From Micromonospora halophytica (GTDB lineage Bacteria > Actinomycetota > Actinomycetes > Mycobacteriales > Micromonosporaceae), in the NCBI RefSeq assembly GCF_900090245.1, contig NZ_FMDN01000014.1, forward strand, positions 62,001 through 126,000: a DNA stretch of 64,000 nt, given 5' to 3'. Numbering within the stretch: position 1 is the stretch's first letter; the number at the start of each line of letters is the position of its first letter. Under the pieces are notes generated by a model. That model saw only the letters and a list, made by a program, of their open reading frames with translations, was not told where the DNA came from and ran no database searches. Shown here piece after piece: positions 44,059 through 54,025 of the stretch. The position numbers were made by a program, and so were the translations under genes.

Positions 44059-45442
44059 CTCCCTTCTCCCGCCGCCGTCTCTGAGATGGCCGGGCGTTGG
44101 TCACCTTCGGGCAAGAGGCGGCCGCCGATCACATCGACTTCGCGGGTTGCCGGTGCGATATCGACGTCGTTGGTTTGCAGGTGCAGGTTGATCACGTCGA
44201 AGCCGTCGCCGGACAAGGTGGCACGGGCGCCTTGGGCGACTGCGAGGCATGCGGTGACGACGCCGACGAAGGCGGCGCCGACGGCGGTTCCGGCGAGTTG
44301 GACGGATCCGCAGGGATCGCGTTGCTCCAGGTCGGCGAGGGCGGCTGTGGGAGCACGCCGTTGCTGGGGGACGTCACTCTTCCAACCGGGGACCTGGTCG
44401 CTGGTGACCTGAGCGGGGAATCGGCGCAGGAGCAGGGCGTTGAAGTCGGCCGGTCCGACGCCGAGTCCGGCGTCGATGGCGAGCTTCCAGCCGACTTCGG
44501 AGATGAGCCTGCGGGGGTCGAGGCTGTCCACGCCGAGCAGCGCGACATGGTGGTCTTCGGTCAGGACGCGGCTGGTGTGATCGAGTCGCCGGTCGAGGAT
44601 GACGACGTCGTAACCGGCCCGCTCGAGGACCGCTGCGGCGAGGCGGGTCTTGCGGACCGGGTCCGGCTTCACCGGGGTGAGGAGCCCGGTGCTGTGGTTG
44701 GCGTCCACGACGCGCTGGGTGTCTTGCAGGACGATCTCGACCCGGGGCGGGTCGGTGTAGGTGAGCCAGGACATCACCCAGGCGTAGGCCTGGCCGAGGT
44801 GACCGAGGCCGACGATCCACCAGGCTGCCGGTGCGTGAGTCAGCTCGGGCCCCTCGGCGCTGGTCCCCGGGTGCCAAAGGTTCACGGTGAGGGTGCGCCA
44901 GCCGGCGTCGCTGCCTGGGCGGTTGCGGATCGCGCCGAAGGCCTCGTGCACACCGAGGGCCCCGGCGGCGATCGCGGCCAGGACGTTGCCCTCGGCGGGG
45001 TGGCCGGCCCGGGTGTCGGCCGGGTGGACGTGGGCGGTCCAGCCGCTCCATCCGGCTCGAAGCCGGACGCCGCCGTCGGGTGCCGGGAGCGTAGCGTCGC
45101 CGAGGTACAGCACAGGCCAGTCCGCCGGGACCTCGGTCAGGTCATCGGCGTGCCGGGCGCCTTCCTGCTCGACCATCTGCGCGATGGTGTGCCCGCGGTG
45201 CGGTCCGGCGGTCAGTGGCAGGCTGCCGTCGGTGATCACGATGACCTGGCCGAACGCGCGGACCGCCGTCGCGACGGCCGTGCACAGCGCTGCCTGACCG
45301 CGCACGTCCGAGGCGACGCTGTCCGCGACGATGGCCATTCCAGTCGCGACGTGCGCGTCGAGCGCCGCGTCGACGGTCGCCTGCGTTCCCTCGTGCACCG
45401 CCAGCAGGGCGGTGCGGTTGAAGATGTCGGTGATCGAGGTGG

Positions 45443-45446
<4 letters not shown>
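44037..45446 (-). CDS. E1-like (ThiF-fold) activating enzyme, BilD-like
   Basis: A 469-residue last gene of the ubiquitin-like cassette. An N-terminal about 200-residue domain precedes a ThiF/E1 adenylation domain with the nucleotide loop WWIVGLGHLGQAYAW, a strand/Asp region (VEIVLQDTQRVVDANHSTGLL) where E1s have D...N..R, and LLGVDSLDPRRLI. Candidate thioester cysteines include DPCGSV and VVTACLA. It would adenylate the C-terminal glycine of the Ubl and pass it to the E2. The ATG overlaps the JAMM stop (ATGA). The last few codons run into the trxB remnant, so the native C-terminus may have been altered. There is no HRD-like catalytic Arg at the expected position, so activity should be tested. 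Confidence 0.7.
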
Positions 45447-46949
<1,503 letters not shown>

Positions 46950-46980
46950 CGCAACTCCCTACTGACTGTGCGGATATGGT

Positions 46981-47002
46981 CGAGTCGGTAAAGCCCGACT
47001 CG
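46981..47002. promoter_or_regulatory. Operator-like inverted repeat before the Bil-like operon
   Basis: CGAGTCGG and CCGACTCG are perfect 8-bp arms with a 6-nt loop (TAAAGC). They lie just downstream of the predicted -10 box of the minus-strand promoter, over the start of transcription, where a bound repressor would block initiation. The divergent HigA-type HTH protein is a candidate ligand. Confidence 0.5.
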
Positions 47003-47012
47003 TCTGGAGGCG

Positions 47013-47041
47013 AGGATACTGGAGATAAAAGTCGCGCACAA
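47013..47041 (-). promoter_or_regulatory. Predicted promoter of the Bil-like operon
   Basis: On the minus strand TTGTGC (47041-47036) and TATCCT (47018-47013) are separated by 17 nt, in a locally AT-rich stretch. The predicted start near 47006 gives a leader of about 57 nt to the Ubl ATG at 46949. Confidence 0.45.
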
Positions 47042-47115
47042 GGTAAAGATCCCTGGCAGGATCGGGGGGTGCCTCCGCCGCTTGCCAGTCACCGGCTGCG
47101 GGATATATTCGGGCG

Positions 47116-47463
47116 GTGCTCGTGACGGTGGCCGACCCTGACCTCTCGCAGGCCCTCTGCGTCCACGCTCTGCTCGTGGAGACCTGGCGTGACGCAGCCC
47201 GCGAGGTCATGACCTTGCTGCAGGTCCTGCACACGGCGGCGCCGACGCTGGCCGACGTCCTTGCGCTCGGCCTGATCGCGTTGGCGACCTCTCCGGCGAC
47301 CCGGTCGGCGCTGGTCCTCAAGTACCGCCGGGTGAGCCTCGTCGCGCGAGGTCTGCGTGAGGACGGTAGCGAGGTGCCCTCTGCGCACGATCACCCGCAG
47401 GAGGTCGTCCGCCTGGAAGTCCAGCAGATTCACGTGGCCGTGCTCGCGGAGGCCGCTCGATGA
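47116..47463 (+). CDS. Small unknown protein co-transcribed with HigA/ImmA gene
   Basis: A 115-residue protein from a GTG start, ending in an ATGA overlap with the HTH-ImmA gene. It is Leu/Ala/Val-rich and helical (LSQALCVHALLVETWRDAAREVMTLLQVL), with a C-terminal RLEVQQIHVAVL strand. No known toxin motif is visible, but the coupled arrangement in front of a HigA-type regulator resembles toxin-antitoxin or effector-regulator pairs. A clear membrane span is not obvious. Confidence 0.5.
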   Translation: MLVTVADPDLSQALCVHALLVETWRDAAREVMTLLQVLHTAAPTLADVLALGLIALATSPATRSALVLKYRRVSLVARGLREDGSEVPSAHDHPQEVVRLEVQQIHVAVLAEAAR

Positions 47464-48578
47464 GCGACATCGCCGAGTTCAAGCCCGACTGGTGCATGCA
47501 CCCGGGTGAGCTGTTGGCCGAGGTGCTCGAAGAGCGGGGCCTGCGCCAGTCCGAGCTTGCTGGACGCACCGGCTTGTCCGCCAAGCACATCAATCAGATC
47601 ATCAAGAAGTCCGTCGGGATCAGTCCGGACGTCGCTATCCTCCTCGAGCGAGCGCTCGGTACGCCCGCCGACTTCTGGATCCGGGCGGAAGCCAAGTACC
47701 AGGAGCACGAGAGCCGCCACAAGGCCGCTGCCGCGCTCGACTCCTACCGCGACTGGGCGGCCAAATTCGATCGACCGACCCTCGAACGGCACGGCATCCT
47801 CAAGCTGGCCGACTCGGACACCACGGTGGTGGACAAGCTCCTCAAGTTCTTCCAGGTCGCCACACCCGCCGCATACGAACGGACCTGGGTGCGCCCGTCC
47901 GTCTCGTTCCGGCGCAGTCAGGCGTTCACCATCGACGAACCGAACACCGCCGTGTGGTTGAGGCTCGTGGAGCTCTCCGCCGACGCCGTGCCCGTTGCGC
48001 CGTTCAACCCGCGACTCCTTCGCAAGGCCGCCATGGGGCTACCAAAACTCACCACGATGACCGTGCCGAACGGCTTCATCGCCGCGCGGGCGGCGCTCGC
48101 AGAAGCCGGCGTCGCGCTTACCTTCGTCCGCGAGATTCAGGGCACCCGCGTCTGCGCGGCCACATGGTGGATAACCGGAGACCGGCCAGCCATCGGCATC
48201 ACCGCACGACACAAACGCCCCGACAACTTCTGGTTCAACCTCATGCACGAGGTCGGACACGTCGTCCTGCATCCGCGCCGGGAAAGCTACCTCGACCTGG
48301 AACCTATCGACCCCGACGACCCGGCAGAGAGCGAAGCCAACGACTTCGCCTCGGGCCTACTCTTTCCCGGTGATGCGAGTGAGCGAATCGCTCGAGCTCG
48401 TAGCCAGCAAGACCTCATCCTCATCGCTGCCGAACTCGGTGTCGGCGTACCCAGCGTTGCCGGGCGATACGGCAACCTCACCGGAGACTGGAAGACCTAC
48501 GGCAGGCTGCGCCCGACCATGAGCGAAGACGAGATACGAGCCCTCGAAACTGCAGCGAAGCATCCGGATCGGCCGTAG
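47460..48578 (+). CDS. HigA-type HTH fused to ImmA/IrrE metallopeptidase
   Basis: A 372-residue two-domain regulator. Residues 10-75 form a HigA/XRE helix-turn-helix (PGELLAEVLEERGLRQSELAGRTGLSAKHINQI). Residues 225-330 form an ImmA/IrrE zinc peptidase with HEVGHVVLH as the metal site and downstream acidic residues (SEANDFASGLLFP). Fusions of this kind act as repressors whose protease domain can inactivate a partner repressor after stress or phage signals. The gene is divergent from the Bil-like operon, whose promoter carries a dyad, so it may control that operon. It is complete in length for the family. Confidence 0.85.
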   Translation: MSDIAEFKPDWCMHPGELLAEVLEERGLRQSELAGRTGLSAKHINQIIKKSVGISPDVAILLERALGTPADFWIRAEAKYQEHESRHKAAAALDSYRDWAAKFDRPTLERHGILKLADSDTTVVDKLLKFFQVATPAAYERTWVRPSVSFRRSQAFTIDEPNTAVWLRLVELSADAVPVAPFNPRLLRKAAMGLPKLTTMTVPNGFIAARAALAEAGVALTFVREIQGTRVCAATWWITGDRPAIGITARHKRPDNFWFNLMHEVGHVVLHPRRESYLDLEPIDPDDPAESEANDFASGLLFPGDASERIARARSQQDLILIAAELGVGVPSVAGRYGNLTGDWKTYGRLRPTMSEDEIRALETAAKHPDRP

Positions 48579-48669
48579 ACGTAGGTGCAACCCGCCAGAG
48601 TCGGCTCCCGTGTTCGCGGACGGGCTGGGCGGTCGACCGGTACCCCACCCGAGGCGGCTGCGCGGCGGC

Positions 48670-49102
48670 AACCTTCCCTAGGGCGCGCCCACCTCACCCG
48701 CGCTGGCCAACCTGTGCGCCCACCCAGCTCGACCGCCGCCTCACCGGCCTCGGCGACGCGTTCGAAATCACCTACACCCGGTACGCCGACAACCTCGCCT
48801 TCTCCGGCGACCTCGCCACCCGCCGGATACACGACCTGATCGCCGCTGTCACCAGCGTCGTCCGCGACGAGTGCTTCCGAGTCCACCCCGCCAAGACCCG
48901 CGTCCGCGGCCGCGCCGACCGGCAACTCCTCGCCGGACTCGTCGTCAACCGACACTCCGCCACACCACGCGACGAGTACGACCGGCTCCGCGCCATCCTG
49001 AACAACGCCGCCCGCACCGGCCTCGCCGCGCAGAACCGGACCGGCCACCCCGACTTCGCTCAATACCTCATCGGACGAGTTGCCTGGGTCGGTCATCACT
49101 AG
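48670..49102 (+). pseudogene. Dead reverse transcriptase fragment
   Basis: The palm region of a bacterial reverse transcriptase is readable with repairs: NLP, an in-frame TAG at 48679 where LPQG normally has Gln, then GAPTSPALANLCA, a one-base insertion near 48720, and LDRRLTGLGDAFEITYTRYADN. The catalytic YADD is YADN (48782-48793), followed by the C-terminal RVHPAKTRVR... QYLIGRVAWVGHH to the stop at 49102. The N-terminal fingers are missing. Four independent lesions show that it is decayed. It was probably a retron or another defence-associated RT. Confidence 0.85.
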
Positions 49103-49247
49103 CCAGCACGCGCAGCCAAGCTCGCCACGCTGCTGGCCCAAGCACTTGCGGCACCGTACACTGACGCGGCGCGGCAACCTCGCGAGGTCTTGACAAGGAC
49201 GCGTCGAACCGACCGAGGTAGGGCCTGAGCAGGACTTACGCCTGTTC

Positions 49248-49277
49248 TGCTGATCTTCGGCAAGCGAGCACAGCGAC
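49248..49277. repeat. 30-bp imperfect direct repeat, copy 1
   Basis: TGCTGATCTTCGGCAAGCGA followed by GCACAGCGAC matches 53299-53328 at 28 of 30 positions. The two copies flank a 4-kb segment containing the IS110 element, Csp-like and DUF305 genes. Confidence 0.6.
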
Positions 49278-49408
49278 GGGCGCGTGCGACCCACTATTCT
49301 GAAAAAAGAATAGGAACCCGCAGGTAGTCAGCCTCCGGGTACAGATAGAGCGTCGTCTTAGGAGTCTCCATGTGACTCCCGTTGATCTTGACGGGCAGGG
49401 TAGATCGG

Positions 49409-49431
49409 CCGGCGCGATGGGCTCGCGCCGG
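49409..49431 (-). terminator. Hairpin downstream of the IS110 transposase
   Basis: CCGGCGCGA and TCGCGCCGG are perfect 9-bp arms around a 5-nt loop, starting 17 nt after the transposase stop codon on the minus strand. It may be a terminator or the structured end of the element. There is no clear T-run. Confidence 0.4.
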
Positions 49432-49447
49432 CGGGGAGCCGTCTGGT

Positions 49448-50638
49448 TCAGGCTGCGGCGCGGACCGTGGGTGCCGGTCGGGCGAAGGCTTTGCGGTCGC
49501 GGATGAGTGCCCAGAGGACGTCGACGCGTCGTCGGGCGAGGGCGAGTATGGCTTGACGGTGGTTCTTTCCTTCGGCGCGTTTCTTCTCGTAGTAGGCACG
49601 GGAGGTGGGGCATTCTCTGGCGGCGGTGAAGGCGGCCATCCACAGAATGTGCCGCAGTCTCCGGTGGTAGCGGCGGGGCTGCCGATGGTTCCCGCACACC
49701 GTTCCGGAGTCGTGGGAGACGGGTGCCAGGCCGGCGTGGGCGGCGAGTTTCGCGGGGCTGTCGTACTCGGTCATGCCGGCGGTGTGGACGAGCAGTTCGG
49801 CGGTGAGCAGGGGTCCCATGCCGGGCAGGCTCTCGATGATCGGCGCCAGCGGGTGCTGGTCGAGCTGGTCGGCGATGAGGTCGTCGACGGCGGCGATGCG
49901 TTGTTCGAGGGCGAGGATCTCGGTGGCCATCTGCCCGACGACCACGGCGGCGGCGCGTTGCCCGGGCAGGTTCACGGTCTGCTGCCGGGCGGCGGCCACC
50001 ATCGCCTCGGCGACCTGAACGGCGTTCTTCACGTGCCCACGACGGAGCAGGGCGGTGATCCGGTCGACGCCGGCGTGCCGGATCGCGGCCGGTGTCTGCC
50101 AGCACGCCAGGACCATCATCGGGGCCTTGCGGTTCAGGTCCACCGCCCGCTCCAGAGCGGGACTGATCCCGGTGAGCAGCTCCTGCAACCGGAACAGGGT
50201 CGCGACGCGCTGCCCGACGAGGTCGGCGCGGTAGCTGGTCAGGACGGTCAACTCGGCGAGGAGCCGGTCGGAGGGTTCCAGGACTGGGATGTCGGGGCGC
50301 ATGCGGATGGTCTGGGCGATGACGACCGCGTCGCGGGCGTCGGTCTTGTTCTCCCCGGCGAACGCGGCGGCCATGTGGAACGCGACGGTGCCGGAGACGT
50401 AGCGGACCTGAACCTGGCGCCGCCACAGCAGGGTCAACAGGAGGGCGGACAGGCCGGTGGTGACGTCGACCGCCCAGCAGACCGGCCGGCCATACGTCGA
50501 CACCTCGGCCATGACCGTGAGCAGTGAGGTCTCGTCGTTGGCGACCCGGCGGGAGTAGACCAGCCGGCCGTCGCCGTCAACGGCGGCGACGTGGTGGTGA
50601 GTCTTGCCGATGTCCACGCCGATCCACAGCTTCGCCAC
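49448..50638 (-). mobile_element. IS110-family transposase gene
   Basis: A 396-residue IS110/IS1111-type transposase (DEDD RuvC-like N-terminus plus transposase_20 C-terminus). The N-terminus has WIGVDIGKTHHHVAAVD with the first catalytic Asp, ENKTDARDAVVIAQ carries further acidic residues, and the C-terminal domain shows SLPGMGPLLTAELLVHTAGMTEYDSPAKLAAHAGLAP and the Ser region CGNHRQPRRYHRRLRHILW. The GTG start at 50638 is preceded by GAAGGAG. Length is normal, so it may be active. IS110 elements lack terminal inverted repeats and make a bridge RNA from a flanking non-coding end. The element ends could not be fixed by eye. Confidence 0.9.
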
Positions 50639-51337
50639 CCTCGCGCTCCTTCCACTTGATCGGTTTTCTCGGTCGGGCCCTCGTCTGTGGGTTCGGGTTT
50701 GCCGGCACCTTCTCAAGAGGCGAACGCAGGTCGCGGATCTCCATCAGCGGTCTACCGAATCTCGCAGACGACGAAGCGGCGGGTGGCATCTCCTACCGTG
50801 AGCCAAACGATCTCAGCGAAACACACGCAGCCATACCCACCGCTCCCGGACATCAGGGTCTACGGCCACCAGAGCCGCGCCCGTTCAACCAACCCCACCC
50901 GCGAGGCGAGAACAGGCGGCACCTCGACGCTCAGCCACGATCACGGCGGAACACACACAGCCATCCCCACCCCCGGCCCCGCGGGCACGGCAACACCTAG
51001 CCTCCCGCCGTCGCCGGCCGGAGCCCCGGACACGATGTGCGAGAACCAGGTGACCGGGTCGAAGAGCTGCGTCTCGGTCGACGGCCTGTTGCTTCTGCGG
51101 TCTCCGGTGTGGTGAGAAGCAGTGCGGTGAGAACCCTTTATCTGGCCAAGGGCCTGGCTGGTCTTCGCAGTCCCGACGGATGTGGTCGTCGTCGTCCGAT
51201 CCGGCGGCTCACGCCAGCTCGGACGCTTCGAGTCGGCTCGGCATGGGCAACCGGTACTCGCTCGCCCTCTAGTGTCACGCGGTGTGGGTCGGGCCTCCTC
51301 GGGTACGGCGGAGAGAACCGCGAGAGAGGAGCTCCTG
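50639..51337. other. 699-bp gap upstream of IS110 and Csp genes
   Basis: No recognised gene. The part next to the transposase start may be the non-coding end of the IS110 element, where bridge RNA is encoded. A Pro/Thr-rich plus-strand frame from a GTG at 50798 to 51115 (105 codons) has little gene character. Confidence 0.4.
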
Positions 51338-51745
51338 ATGCCGAGCACCACGATGCCGATGCTGGAGACGTACCCGAAGTCGATCAACCTGGACCGGGCG
51401 AAGCTGGCGGCGGCGATCGACGCCCTGAACGACTGCGCCCAGGCGTGTACCGCGTGCGCGGACGCCTGCCTGAGTGAGGACATGGTCGCCGAGTTGGTCA
51501 AGTGCGTACGGACGAACCTGGACTGCGCCGACATCTGCGCCACCACGGCTCGGGTGCTGTCCCGGCACACCGGCTACGACGCGAACATCAGCCGCGCCAT
51601 GCTGGAGGCGTGTGCGACGGCGTGCAGGTCCTGTGGTGACGAGTGCGCCGGTCACGCCGACAAGCACGAGCACTGCCGGATCTGCGCCGAAGCCTGCCGC
51701 GCCTGCGAGCGGGCCTGCCGGGACCTGCTGGCCATGATCAGCTGA
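51338..51745 (+). CDS. Four-helix-bundle copper-binding protein (Csp/DUF326-like)
   Basis: A 135-residue cysteine-rich helical protein. Cysteines recur with CxxxC and CxxC spacing along every helix (DCAQACTACADACL, CVRTNLDCADICATTARVL, ACATACRSCGDEC, HCRICAEACRACERACRDLL). This is the pattern of Csp cytosolic copper-storage proteins and DUF326 ferredoxin-like members. There is no signal peptide, which suggests a cytosolic Csp3-type store. The ATG at 51338 is preceded by GAGAGAGGA. It is close to another metal-linked gene (DUF305) and a Met/His-rich protein. Confidence 0.85.
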   Translation: MPSTTMPMLETYPKSINLDRAKLAAAIDALNDCAQACTACADACLSEDMVAELVKCVRTNLDCADICATTARVLSRHTGYDANISRAMLEACATACRSCGDECAGHADKHEHCRICAEACRACERACRDLLAMIS

Positions 51746-52694
51746 CCGGCGGCCGGTGCCGGCACCCTCCCGGGTGCCGGCACCGCATCACCGCTCGGCC
51801 CCGTGCTTGGCCATCCGGGGCTATTCCCCCTTGCCGACCCTGCGCAGCGCGTCACGGAGCTGCTCCTCGGTCATCGCGACGTTGCCCTCGATACCGGCGT
51901 CGTGGGCCTGCCGCCGTAGATCGCGCAGCTTCTCCCAGTCACCCAGGTCGACCCCCCTCGTGGTTGCGACGGCGCTGGCCTGGCCGCGTCGCTGTCCCCG
52001 CGCCTTCTTGTACTGCGGCGGACGCGAACGGGCTTAGCCGGTCCCGGATTCTTGTCGGCGTTGCGGGTGATGGCGCTGAGATGGCCCTTGGACTTCATCC
52101 GGATCTCCTTGACGTCGTCGAGGCGTTCGACGCCCTGCTCGCGGAGCCGGCTGTGCCGGCCCTGAACAGGTGCTCTTCGTCGGCTCAGCAGTGACGTGCC
52201 GGGGCCTCATCAGTGTCGCTGCGCAGGTTTCCGCCCGAAGGGGCGGGGTTACCTCCTTCATGGGACGAGGAACGACAGCCGACCGTTGAGGGGAACCGTC
52301 ATGGCCCAGCCCAGGAGCGGCCGGGGGCGCCTCGTGCCGGCATCGCGACCTGAGCTTCCTCGGGACCGGACAGCCCGCCGGTCGATCCTTGTACGCGCCG
52401 CCGTCCGGGCGGCCGGTCCGGATCGTGTCCGGTGCGGCTGCCACCCGTTGTCGTTGCCCGCCAACGGGGCCCGCCCCTTCGCCGACCGGCTCTCGCCGCG
52501 GAAGTCTCTCCTGACCGCGCCTGCAGCTCGGCCTCGCGCCCGGTGCCGCCGTGCCAGTGGTGACCGCCGCGCCGGCGGTGACCCCGACCCTGTACCTCCC
52601 ACAGCAGGCACGGCGCCGCCTTGGCGGAAATGCCATTAGTTTGACCAGAACCCCCGATAATGATCGACCATCGATGACCCGACGGAGGGGAAAG
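51746..52694. other. 949-bp gap with a frameshifted fragment
   Basis: Apart from the minus-strand remnant at 51821-52098, nothing recognisable is encoded. Short Arg/Pro-rich frames around 52200-52640 lack gene-like composition. Confidence 0.4.
51821..52098 (-). pseudogene. Frameshifted small basic protein
   Basis: On the minus strand MKSKGHLSAITRNADKNPGPAKP starts at 52098 and continues in another frame as PPQYKKARGQRRGQ... GVDLGDWEKLRDLRRQ and TEEQLRDALRRVGKGE to a stop at 51821. The shift lies near 52030. The C-terminal helix-turn-helix pattern resembles Rho-N/SAP-like nucleic-acid-binding tails. It is either a recently broken gene or one sequencing error away from intact. Confidence 0.4.
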
Positions 52695-53138
52695 ATGAAG
52701 AACTACATCCGGTTCGGCTTGGTCCTGCTGATCAGCCTCGCGGTCATGTTCGTCCTCACGATGTCGCAGATCCGCAGATGGTCGGACTTCTACCTCAACC
52801 TGAGCAACTTCTACATGTCGGTGATCATGGTTTCGGTCATGGGCGTCATCATGATGGGCGTCATGCACCAGATGTTCACCGACAAGCGCCTCAACATCGC
52901 GCTGTACGCGGTGCTGGGCGCCCTGTTCGTCGGCGGGTTCGCGGCGGTACGCACCGAGCCGTTCGTGGGCAACGAGGGATTCCTCAAGTCGATGATCCCC
53001 CACCACTCCCGGGCGGTCCTGGTCTGCCAGGAGTCGCAGATCACCGATCCAGAGATCGTCGAACTCTGCGGCCAGATCGTCAAATCCCAGGAGGAAGAGA
53101 TCACCCAGATGAAGAAGATCCTCGACGATCGGTACTGA
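52695..53138 (+). CDS. DUF305-family membrane protein
   Basis: A 147-residue protein. Two membrane helices span about residues 5-25 (FGLVLLISLAVMFVLT) and 35-60 (SVIMVSVMGVIMMGVM), the second methionine-rich, with a third hydrophobic stretch near 75-90. The C-terminal DUF305 motif follows: FLKSMIPHHSRAVLVCQES and CGQIVKSQEEEITQMKKIL. The HH and Met residues of this family are thought to bind metal, usually copper. GGAGGGG precedes the ATG. It lies 0.95 kb after the Csp-like gene, forming a loose copper-related pair. Confidence 0.85.
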   Translation: MKNYIRFGLVLLISLAVMFVLTMSQIRRWSDFYLNLSNFYMSVIMVSVMGVIMMGVMHQMFTDKRLNIALYAVLGALFVGGFAAVRTEPFVGNEGFLKSMIPHHSRAVLVCQESQITDPEIVELCGQIVKSQEEEITQMKKILDDRY

Positions 53139-53680
53139 CCAGCCCCGACGCAGGACGCGGCCCACCGACCAGGTTCCGACGTGCAGCATGCTGGATGCAA
53201 TGGGTGCACGGCGGTGGACACCGTCCCGACGTCCGGACCGACGAAACCCGGTGACCGGACTTCACCCGAGGGCCTACCGATGACCAACCGCCCCGGCCTG
53301 CTGGTCTTCAGCAAGCGAGCACAGCGACTACATCCAATCGGATGAAGACAGGGTGCGGGTCACCAGCTCGCGAACACGGGGAGGAGCAGCGTGTGTGAGG
53401 TTTCCAGGGGTTCCTCGGTGGCCGAGCAGGTCTGTGGCGGCGAGTCGGGGCACGACTGCTCCAGCCTGCGTCGGCTGGTGTCCCGAGATCCGCACCGCCT
53501 GAAGATACCGCCGGGATTCTCACGATCGTCCCCTGTTCCGAGCTGTTGCCTTGAGGGCTGATCGATGTTGCGTTGGTTGTCACCAATCCGGACGGCCGTT
53601 GTGCGGCTGCGGCGTCTTCCGGCGGGACCACCGGCCGCAGGGTAGAAAGACCATGTCGAGGGCAGCCAGGAGGGGTAGGC
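53139..53680. other. 542-bp gap upstream of the nuo-like operon
   Basis: This stretch contains the second copy of the 30-bp repeat (53299-53328) and must include the operon promoter. No convincing -35/-10 pair or complete gene was seen. Confidence 0.4.
53299..53328. repeat. 30-bp imperfect direct repeat, copy 2
   Basis: TGCTGGTCTTCAGCAAGCGA followed by GCACAGCGAC. Both differences from copy 1 leave the same reading of LLxFxKRAQR conservative, so the repeat may be a piece of coding sequence. Confidence 0.6.
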
Positions 53681-54025
53681 ATGTTCGCGGGAGCAGCGGT
53701 GATGGCCCTGGTCGCGTCGCTGAGCGTGGCGGGGCTCTACCTGGTTCACCGGTTCACGGCTGTTGCTGCTGACCCGTTGACAGTGCTGCCGTTCCAGTCC
53801 GGGTGGCTGCCTCGGGAGCACGCCCTGTCGAGGTACCACGTCCGGTGGTACCTGGCGACTCTGCTGTTCCTCGCCTTCGACGTGGAGATGCTGTTCATGT
53901 ACCCGTGGGCGGTGGTCGTCGCCGACCTCGGGAGCACGGCGGTCGTCGAGATGTTCCTGTTCCTCGGTGCGGTCTTCGTCGCGGTGCTGTGGGCCTGGCG
54001 GGAGGGAGCCCTGAGGTGGGTGTGA
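53681..54025 (+). CDS. nuoA: NADH dehydrogenase subunit A-like protein
   Basis: A 114-residue three-helix membrane subunit at the junction of the membrane and peripheral arms of complex I. Family features are PFQSGWLP and the second-helix block RWYLATLLFLAFDVEMLFMYPWAV, the most conserved NuoA segment with its acidic residues. An AGGAGGGG ribosome site precedes the ATG at 53681. Its stop overlaps the next gene (GTGA). The usual NuoA length is 115-150 residues, so it is complete. It is the first gene of an operon that lacks all catalytic peripheral subunits. Confidence 0.9.
   Translation: MFAGAAVMALVASLSVAGLYLVHRFTAVAADPLTVLPFQSGWLPREHALSRYHVRWYLATLLFLAFDVEMLFMYPWAVVVADLGSTAVVEMFLFLGAVFVAVLWAWREGALRWV

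Larger units (their letters stand above)
49103..49447. other. Gap between RT remnant and IS110 element
   Basis: This stretch holds one copy of a 30-bp imperfect direct repeat (49248-49277) and the hairpin at 49409-49431. No gene was recognised. Confidence 0.5.

Noticed and set aside
46981..47002. Rho-independent terminator
   Set aside because: There is no T-run on either side, and the stem lies between divergent promoters at the predicted transcription start, which fits an operator better.
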